DNA from: Methanobacterium sp.
Lineage (GTDB): Archaea > Methanobacteriota > Methanobacteria > Methanobacteriales > Methanobacteriaceae
Assembly (NCBI RefSeq): GCF_038562635.1
Contig: NZ_JBCFBO010000003.1
Span: 62,001-126,000, forward strand
Direction of reading: 5' to 3'
Length of the DNA: 64,000 bases
Made by a program: the position numbers and the translations under genes
In this document: piece after piece, positions 57,645 to 64,000 of the stretch
Position numbering within the stretch: position 1 is the stretch's first letter
How the letters are laid out: each line of letters begins with the position of its first letter
The notes under the pieces: model-generated
What the model was told of the DNA's origin: nothing
The model's database searches: none
The model's input: the letters and a program-made list of their open reading frames with translations, nothing else

Positions 57645-57973
57645 ATGTTAAAGCACCTGCATTTAAAAATTTTAACTGAAATTGATTTGTTATTTGTTTA
57701 ATTACTCAATATAATGATAGTTTTTACTGATATATTAAATATATACTATTTATCCGGATAGTGGAAGGATTAATTAATGAAGTTCAGGAATAATAGCCTT
57801 ATTTAGTATGCATAACTTTTGCAGGTAAAGTTATATCTAATATAACAAAAAAGGAGTAATATTAACAGCTGACATGTTCACATAAATTTTTTATATTTTT
57901 TTTATTTTCTCAAATATAACGGCATTGTGGCTAAATATAGTTGAGTTAAACGAAAAATAGAAAAAAATGCATT
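57645..57973. other. Spacer with one dispersed repeat copy
   Basis: About 330 bp between the MFS gene's start and the PIN toxin's stop. It holds repeat copy 7; the remainder is AT-rich without a gene. Confidence 0.45.
57915..57954 (+). repeat. 40-bp dispersed repeat, copy 7
   Basis: TATAACGGCATTGTGGCTAA then ATATAGTTGAGTTAAACGAA. Nineteen bp beyond the vapC stop codon. Confidence 0.7.
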
Positions 57974-58402
57974 TTATTTCTCAAGCCTTTTAATATCCTC
58001 AAAAATATCAAAATGCTTGTCAAAAGAATATATCTCTCCAATATCTTCCCTTTTCATCACACTGTAAGCTACTGCATCGTTAAAGCTAATTTCATTGTCT
58101 TTATATCTAAAAACGAGACTATGTGCATGCATGAGGTCTTCCTCGTAAACAGGGAATTTTTTGATGGTTGGACTTTTTAAGAAGAATTTTTGAAGTCTAA
58201 ACGCGATTTTATGCTCTTTAAGGTTTTCAAAGACACGTATAACTTCTGATAATTGAATTACACAAATTCCAACAGGTTCACCATTATTTATCCTTAAAAC
58301 TAAATTATTTGCCCTTTTTTTCAGTTTTTTATTGCTTGGGGAGATGTTTTTGCGCGGTTTTAGTATTCCATGGATGAAAACATTGGAGTCTACCAGTTTC
58401 AA
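57974..58402 (-). CDS. vapC: VapC-like PIN-domain toxin
   Basis: 142 residues of a PIN ribonuclease. Acidic residues of the active site appear in MKLVDSNVFIHG (D5), CVIQLSEVIRVFE (Glu), EISFNDAVAYS (Asp) and IYSFDKHFDIFED (Asp). It starts with TTG, 4 bp after the antitoxin stop, with GGATGTG as ribosome site overlapping the antitoxin's last codons. Probably cleaves RNA when free of the antitoxin; chromosomal toxin-antitoxin module. Confidence 0.82.
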   Translation of the reverse strand: MKLVDSNVFIHGILKPRKNISPSNKKLKKRANNLVLRINNGEPVGICVIQLSEVIRVFENLKEHKIAFRLQKFFLKSPTIKKFPVYEEDLMHAHSLVFRYKDNEISFNDAVAYSVMKREDIGEIYSFDKHFDIFEDIKRLEK

Positions 58403-58406
58403 GTTT

Positions 58407-58667
58407 TCACATCCTTCTCTTCTTTTGACCTATGTCATACAGCTCTTTCCTGACCTCGTCCCAATCTCCTAAATCAGACTTTATATTCAGTTCAACTGAA
58501 TCTATGAGATCGCTTATATCTTCAGGTTCATTGGCTTTTACAATTATTTCGCCATCTTTTACCAGCATTACCACGGAATGATCCTTCAAATGTTTATCTC
58601 TCCATTTTTTAGGGAGTACTATCCTCCCCTGTGCATCTACATGTTTCAACATTTCTATTTGCTCCAT
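58407..58667 (-). CDS. vapB: VapB-like AbrB-family antitoxin
   Basis: 86 residues. The N-terminal swapped-hairpin DNA-binding domain is VDAQGRIVLPKKWRDKHL, and the C-terminal helical tail (ELNIKSDLGDWDEVRKELYD) would bind the toxin. TGGTGGTAATATA precedes the ATG. It lies directly upstream of vapC and would repress the pair's own promoter. Confidence 0.85.
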   Translation of the reverse strand: MEQIEMLKHVDAQGRIVLPKKWRDKHLKDHSVVMLVKDGEIIVKANEPEDISDLIDSVELNIKSDLGDWDEVRKELYDIGQKKRRM

Positions 58668-58857
58668 TATATTACCACCAGATCAACTTGTCAACCATAA
58701 ATAAGGCTAATGGTTAGTATATTAATTAAGGAATATAACATTATTTAACCTAATACAAAATTTTTACCATTTTTTAAAAATTACCATAAATTAAAAAAAA
58801 TAGTTCATACTCTAAATGAATAAAGATGCAAAAAATGAGAACCCTACTATCACTTAA

Positions 58858-58897
58858 ATATGGCAATCGTAAGGTTAAAACAAGTCGAAATTAACTA
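58858..58897 (+). repeat. 40-bp dispersed repeat, copy 8 (diverged)
   Basis: ATATGGCAATCGTAAGGTTA then AAACAAGTCGAAATTAACTA. 56 bp downstream of the stop codon of the 58954 gene. Confidence 0.6.
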
Positions 58898-58953
58898 AAT
58901 ATTTTTAAAATGTGTTTAAGGCATAACTTAATTCCCATTACAATTCAACTAAT

Positions 58954-59211
58954 TCATTTATCATCTATTTTGTAATTTTTTTGCTTTATTTCTGCTTTTA
59001 ATGTTTCTTCCACCTCATCCGCCATTAAAATTATTTCCAGATATTTATCGTTGTCCATGAGTTTATGTGCATCTTCTTTAATTCTATTTATATTTTCAAA
59101 TGATCTCCTAAATTCATGGGCTTTTTCTGGTTTAAGCTTTGGATCCTTATTTGCAAGTAATCTTAATTTAAAAAGTACAAACCAGAATTCTTCATTTTCA
59201 TAATATTCCAT
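58954..59211 (-). CDS. Small helical protein of unknown function
   Basis: 85 residues, highly charged and mostly helical: MEYYENEEFWFVLFKLRLLA, KAHEFRRSFENINRIKEDAH, then ILMADEVEETLKAEIKQKNY. No family recognised. The Shine-Dalgarno is weak. It lies between the vapBC pair and hairpin array D. Confidence 0.5.
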   Translation of the reverse strand: MEYYENEEFWFVLFKLRLLANKDPKLKPEKAHEFRRSFENINRIKEDAHKLMDNDKYLEIILMADEVEETLKAEIKQKNYKIDDK

Positions 59212-59408
59212 AGTATCAACATATTATTTAGTTTCAAACATTTCTCTGCTATTTAAGATATGGCGCTTATTTCATATAAATGTAATACTATTTTATATAT
59301 TATTAATATTAAAGGGGGGAGGGGGGCGAAATCCGCTTTTAAATATCGAATAAAAATTTAATTGGACTTCTTTTACATATCTAACCTAATTAATTTTTAT
59401 AAAAACCT

Positions 59409-59589
59409 CCAAATTTTTTTTAAAAATTTGGGGTTCGAAAAATCTTTTAGATTTTTCTCAACCTCCAAAAATCTGCGATTTTTGAGGATTTCGTGGCATG
59501 TAAAAATCAAAGGTTTTCACGGTTGCGAAGCTAGCTTCGCAAACATCGGAAATCAAGGATTTCCGAATGTTCAAAAAAACTTAGTTTTT
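59409..59589. repeat. Hairpin array D: about seven consecutive hairpins
   Basis: Perfect hairpins (arm/loop): CCAAATTTTT/TTT at 59409; GAAAAATCT/TTT at 59437; CAAAAATC/TGC at about 59465; TTGCGAAGC/TA at 59523 (a 20-bp palindrome); CGGAAATC/AAG at 59547; AAAAAC/TTA at 59575. One (GTAAAAATC/AAA at about 59499) has two mismatched pairs, of A-C and G-T type. Linkers such as TCAACCTC occur twice. The array lies between the 58954 gene start and the aquaporin gene stop, with a degraded 40-bp repeat after it. Confidence 0.8.
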
Positions 59590-59659
59590 CATTCAACCTC
59601 AAAAACGATAGTAAATTATGATTCTAAAGTTATATTTTACCTAAAAAACCAGTTAGACT

Positions 59660-59690
59660 ACTGTAGCCGTTCGACTAAAACTATACCTAC
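59660..59690 (+). repeat. 40-bp dispersed repeat, copy 9 (degraded)
   Basis: CTACTGTAGCCGTTCGACTA then AAACTATACC. Only the first two thirds is recognisable. 79 bp downstream of the aquaporin stop codon. Confidence 0.45.
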
Positions 59691-59769
59691 ATATCCAAAT
59701 GTTTCTTTATATTTAAGTTAAAATTAGATCTTAAAACCAACGCATTAAAAGTAAATAAAAAAGAGAAAA

Positions 59770-60546
59770 TTATTTTTCCCTTGTTATCCTTTGAGCAGGC
59801 AGCTTTTCTTCAGAAGACATATATTCATAAATAAAAGCTGCTAAAACTGCCCCTACAATAGGGCCAATTACATATATTGGGAAATAATTCCAGAGGTTAT
59901 GTCCTGCCAAAACATAATCGCCTAAATACGGCCCAAAAGTTCTTGCAGGGTTAAGTGAAGCTCCAGAGATATTGCCAACTGTGGTGATTACTGCTGCAAC
60001 AGTAAAACCTATTGAAATCCCTGCAAACCCTGGAACAGCTCGCTTATCAACACCAGAACCCATTATTACAAACATCAATAGGAATGTACCTATTGTTTCA
60101 GCCAAAATTGCCTGATAATAGCTTATTCCTTCAAATGGGGCTGTTGCACCAAGACCACCCACTGTAACTGCATTCATTCCCACGCTTGCAGCAAAAAGGA
60201 AACTTGCAAGAGATGCCCCGATAAGCTGTGCAATGATATATGGAACAACTTCATTTCCTGGAAACTTTTTAGTGGCCCAAAGAGCAATGGTAACTGCAGG
60301 ATTTATATGGCAGCCAGAAATATGGCCCATTGCATAGACTAAAACAACAATAGTCAGACCAAAAGCCATACCTATTGCTAACCAGTCGCCCAGGCCTCCC
60401 AAAGCGCCGATACCAATATTAAATGCATTTGGTAGTGCAGATCCCTTGCTTATCATTAAAGTTATTGCAGCAGCACCTGCCCCCATAAATACAAGGAAGA
60501 ATGTTCCTATAAGCTCTGCTAAAAAACGTTTTTTGAGTGAAACCAT
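59770..60546 (-). CDS. aqpM: Aquaporin of the MIP family (AqpM-like)
   Basis: 258 residues, six helices with two half-helix NPA motifs: SGCHINPAVTIALW and SGASLNPARTFGPYLGDYV. It is close in layout to archaeal AqpM, which passes water and possibly small neutral solutes or dissolved gases. AGTGGTAGC precedes the ATG. Downstream of the DUF2180 gene with 9 bp between, and so probably in one unit with it and the DUF2193 gene. Confidence 0.92.
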   Translation of the reverse strand: MVSLKKRFLAELIGTFFLVFMGAGAAAITLMISKGSALPNAFNIGIGALGGLGDWLAIGMAFGLTIVVLVYAMGHISGCHINPAVTIALWATKKFPGNEVVPYIIAQLIGASLASFLFAASVGMNAVTVGGLGATAPFEGISYYQAILAETIGTFLLMFVIMGSGVDKRAVPGFAGISIGFTVAAVITTVGNISGASLNPARTFGPYLGDYVLAGHNLWNYFPIYVIGPIVGAVLAAFIYEYMSSEEKLPAQRITREK

Positions 60547-60555
60547 GCTACCACT

Positions 60556-60765
60556 TCAATCACTTTTATAAGCTGCATAGCACCATTCACACAACATCCG
60601 TGGTAATGGTTTTTCATGTTTTTTACTGGGAAAAGGAAATCCGCCTTCCCATATTTCAACATCTTCACGTATCACATGATCCATACACAGCCCCATACCA
60701 CAAACTATACAAATTGCCACAGCGTCGGAATCTTTACCTTCTAATGCACACATATAACATTTCAT
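60556..60765 (-). CDS. DUF2180-family zinc-binding protein
   Basis: 69 residues: MKCYMCALEGKDSDAVAICI, then VCGMGLCMDHVIRE and MLCEWCYAAYKSD. Cys/His pairs form two zinc sites. I recognise it as a DUF2180-type protein of methanogens; function unknown. The ATG 60765 follows GGGGTGC; the frame extends upstream to 60843 into the DUF2193 gene's end, without a better start. Lies between the DUF2193 and aquaporin genes. Confidence 0.78.
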   Translation of the reverse strand: MKCYMCALEGKDSDAVAICIVCGMGLCMDHVIREDVEIWEGGFPFPSKKHEKPLPRMLCEWCYAAYKSD

Positions 60766-60796
60766 TTTCAGCACCCCTATAAAAAAAATAAGTGAG

Positions 60797-62296
<1,500 letters not shown>

Positions 62297-62437
62297 AATA
62301 ACACCAGTTTATTTATTAACCTTAATAACTGATATATTTTTTTAAAATGCTACTAAATTTCAATCAAATATTAATAATATTTGTTATCTATTTTTTCAAA
62401 ATTTAGTTGATTATTTTCAGACATCCTTTTTTTCAAA

Positions 62438-62477
62438 TTACAACACCGTGTGGCTAAAACTAGTCGAATTTAACGCT
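62438..62477 (+). repeat. 40-bp dispersed repeat, copy 10
   Basis: TTACAACACCGTGTGGCTAA then AACTAGTCGAATTTAACGCT. One of the best-preserved copies; 62 bp downstream of the broken MFS gene's stop codon. Confidence 0.75.
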
Positions 62478-62539
62478 ACAAAAATATAACCTATGCCCTA
62501 TAAAAATATAAATTTAAAAATAAAAAAATAAAATTTCAC

Positions 62540-63915
62540 TCATTTCCTGGCCAGGGATGCAAAAACAGCTATTAAACTCAGCACCACAGAAATTGTGAAG
62601 GTTATTTTAATACTCATTAAGAGTTCATGATAATTCTGCAGGCTAAACTGGACTGCACCAATGTAGACTGCAAATATTACTAAAATCAAACCCATACCAA
62701 AGGTTTGGCCTAAAATTCTCATTGTACTTAATATTGCAGAAGATACGCCCATATATTTCTTTTCAACAGACCCCATGATGGAGTTTGCATTGGGGGCTGA
62801 AAATATTCCAATTCCATCCCCATAATCGCCAAAGCCAGTATTATAATATATAAACTGGTTTCAGCTGTTATCAGTGCAAGGATTAATAGCCCAATGGTTA
62901 TTATTCCCATTCCCAGTGAAGCTAATTTTCCAGGGTCAAATTTATCAGAAAGCCTCCCTGCAGCTGGAGATAAAACTACCATAAAAATTGTTTGAACTAC
63001 AAGAATCAGTCCAGCTGCTCTGGGATCAAACCCTTTTATGAACTGTAAGTACAAACTCAGCAGAAAACTCACTGCAAATGTACTTATATAACTTATAAAG
63101 GTTGCAAGGTTAGAGAATGCGAACTTCTTATTTTTAAAGAACAGTTCACCTAAAACAGGATTTTTAACCTTTAATTCCCACATGATGAAGATTATAAAGC
63201 TTATACTCCCTAAAATAACCATTATTATTCCGAGAGCACCCATAATAGTTGAAAATCCTATTAAAACCAGTGCCAGCATGATGATATAAATTAATGTTCC
63301 CCATCGGTCCAGCTTTTCACCTTTGCATTCCACCCATTCGTTCCCTTCATTTTCAAGAGCATAAGTACCATTACAAGCAAGCAGAGAGGTACTATTAAAT
63401 AAAATATGCTTCTCCAGCCCAGATATTGTGTTAAAAAGCCCCCTAAGACAGGTCCCATGACCAATCCTTCATATCCTACAGTGAGGTTTATCCCTATGCT
63501 CTACCCCTCTCTTGTGGAGGAAATACTGATGTTATCATGGCAAGCCATGTTACCATTATCATTGCGCTGCTGATACCCTGGAAAGCTCAGGTTACAATTA
63601 AAAATTCAGCTGAGGGAGGTACTGCCGCCAGAAATGTGGAGACGGTTAAAATGGGGATACCATATGTAAAAATCTTTTTCATCCCATAAACATCGGCAAT
63701 TTTACCAAAAGGGACTGCAAACATGGCACCTGTTAAAATATATGCTGTTGAAATCCAGCTTAAAAGAATATCATTGACTGCCAGTTCGTTTGCAATGGTA
63801 GGGAGTGCGATGATCAGGGAAGTGCCCATAAATGGGGTTAAAAATGAGGCTAAAGTAGCAATCAGCAAAACCATTGTTTTATTTACTTTTTTGCGTCAGA
63901 TATTTGTGTTTCCAT
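62540..63915 (-). pseudogene. Broken MFS exporter gene (DHA2-like)
   Basis: Three separated frames read METQISDAKK (start 63915), FLTPFMGTSLIIALPTIANE and GKIADVYGMKKIF, then AFQGISSAMIMVTWLAMITS and FPPQERGRA, GYEGLVMGPVLGGFLTQYLG, ECKGEKLDRWGTLIYI, RLSDKFDPGKLASLGMG and MGSVEKKYMGVSSAILSTMR. Lesions visible: a frameshift in an A run after METQISDAK, a TGA where Arg is expected after FLIVT, and frameshifts at about 63505, 63345 and 62800. The order of domains is that of the intact 56289 MFS gene. Confidence 0.88.
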
Positions 63916-64000
63916 TTTTGCCAGCCCCATTATTATAATTTATATGTTTTTAAAATCTTCAGAGTCTAAAATAATTTAAAAAAAAAGTTAATGGTGTTGA

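Noticed and set aside
59362..59721. 119-residue plus-strand frame over array D
   Set aside because: The frame is a by-product of AT-rich hairpin arms; no Shine-Dalgarno and no protein-like pattern.

Overview
The window reads as chromosomal DNA of a hydrogenotrophic methanogen of the order Methanobacteriales, most likely a Methanobacterium-like species. The grounds are: a CODH/acetyl-CoA synthase operon of archaeal type, an FmdE-family protein, a cobalt transporter for corrinoid synthesis, a methanofuran-biosynthesis kinase, a methanogenesis-marker YcaO protein, archaeal EF-1 beta and Pth2, a methanogen aquaporin, DUF2180/DUF2193 proteins, TATA/BRE promoters, strong GGTGAT Shine-Dalgarno sites, AT-rich spacers, and beta-helix adhesins with C-terminal wall-sorting-like tails. 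No rRNA, tRNA, CRISPR array or intact insertion sequence was recognised.

Layout. 1-5.9 kb: minus-strand cdhA-cdhB-cdhC-cooC-cdhD (cdhD cut by the left edge), transcribed from two near-identical promoter/operator modules. 6.8-9.7 kb: FmdE-like protein, then cbiM, a PDGLE/cbiN gene and cbiQ with no cbiO beside them. 9.8-12.8 kb: a TadA/TadC-type pilus or secretion pair. 12.8-20.6 kb: a methyltransferase, small proteins, a TctA-like permease, and a sugar porter followed by a GH15 glycoside hydrolase, unusual for a CO2-reducing methanogen. 20.7-22.5 kb: housekeeping genes (EF-1 beta, zinc ribbon, mfnE, pth2). 22.6-37 kb: lipoproteins, small membrane proteins, a response regulator and histidine kinase, small-molecule methyltransferases, YcaO, site-2 protease, alcohol dehydrogenase, HIT protein and Xaa-Pro peptidase. 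37-64 kb: an accessory region with three large adhesin-like proteins, duplicated small genes, relics, a CARF-like/winged-helix regulator, an AAA-type ATPase, paralogous membrane proteins, a vapBC pair, an aquaporin, two MFS exporters (one broken) and many repeats.

The most striking non-genic content is (i) at least four arrays of consecutive short perfect hairpins, mostly with 3-base loops, whose arms differ in sequence from hairpin to hairpin, so that the structure repeats but the sequence does not; and (ii) a dispersed repeat of about 40 bp with ten recognisable copies between 50.8 and 62.5 kb, all in one orientation and mostly just downstream of minus-strand stop codons. One hairpin array starts about 12 bp beyond the end of a 0.5-kb duplicated block whose other copy has no array, which looks like a filled and an empty site. 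Two adhesin genes have a perfect Shine-Dalgarno followed by ATT or ATA rather than a normal start codon.

Functional links: the CODH/ACS, FmdE-like, cobalt uptake, MfnE, YcaO and DUF2193 genes belong to C1/acetyl-CoA and methanogenesis metabolism. The accessory half concerns the cell surface, small-molecule export, toxin-antitoxin and gene-family turnover. Names are from recognition of protein families by eye; no database search was run.
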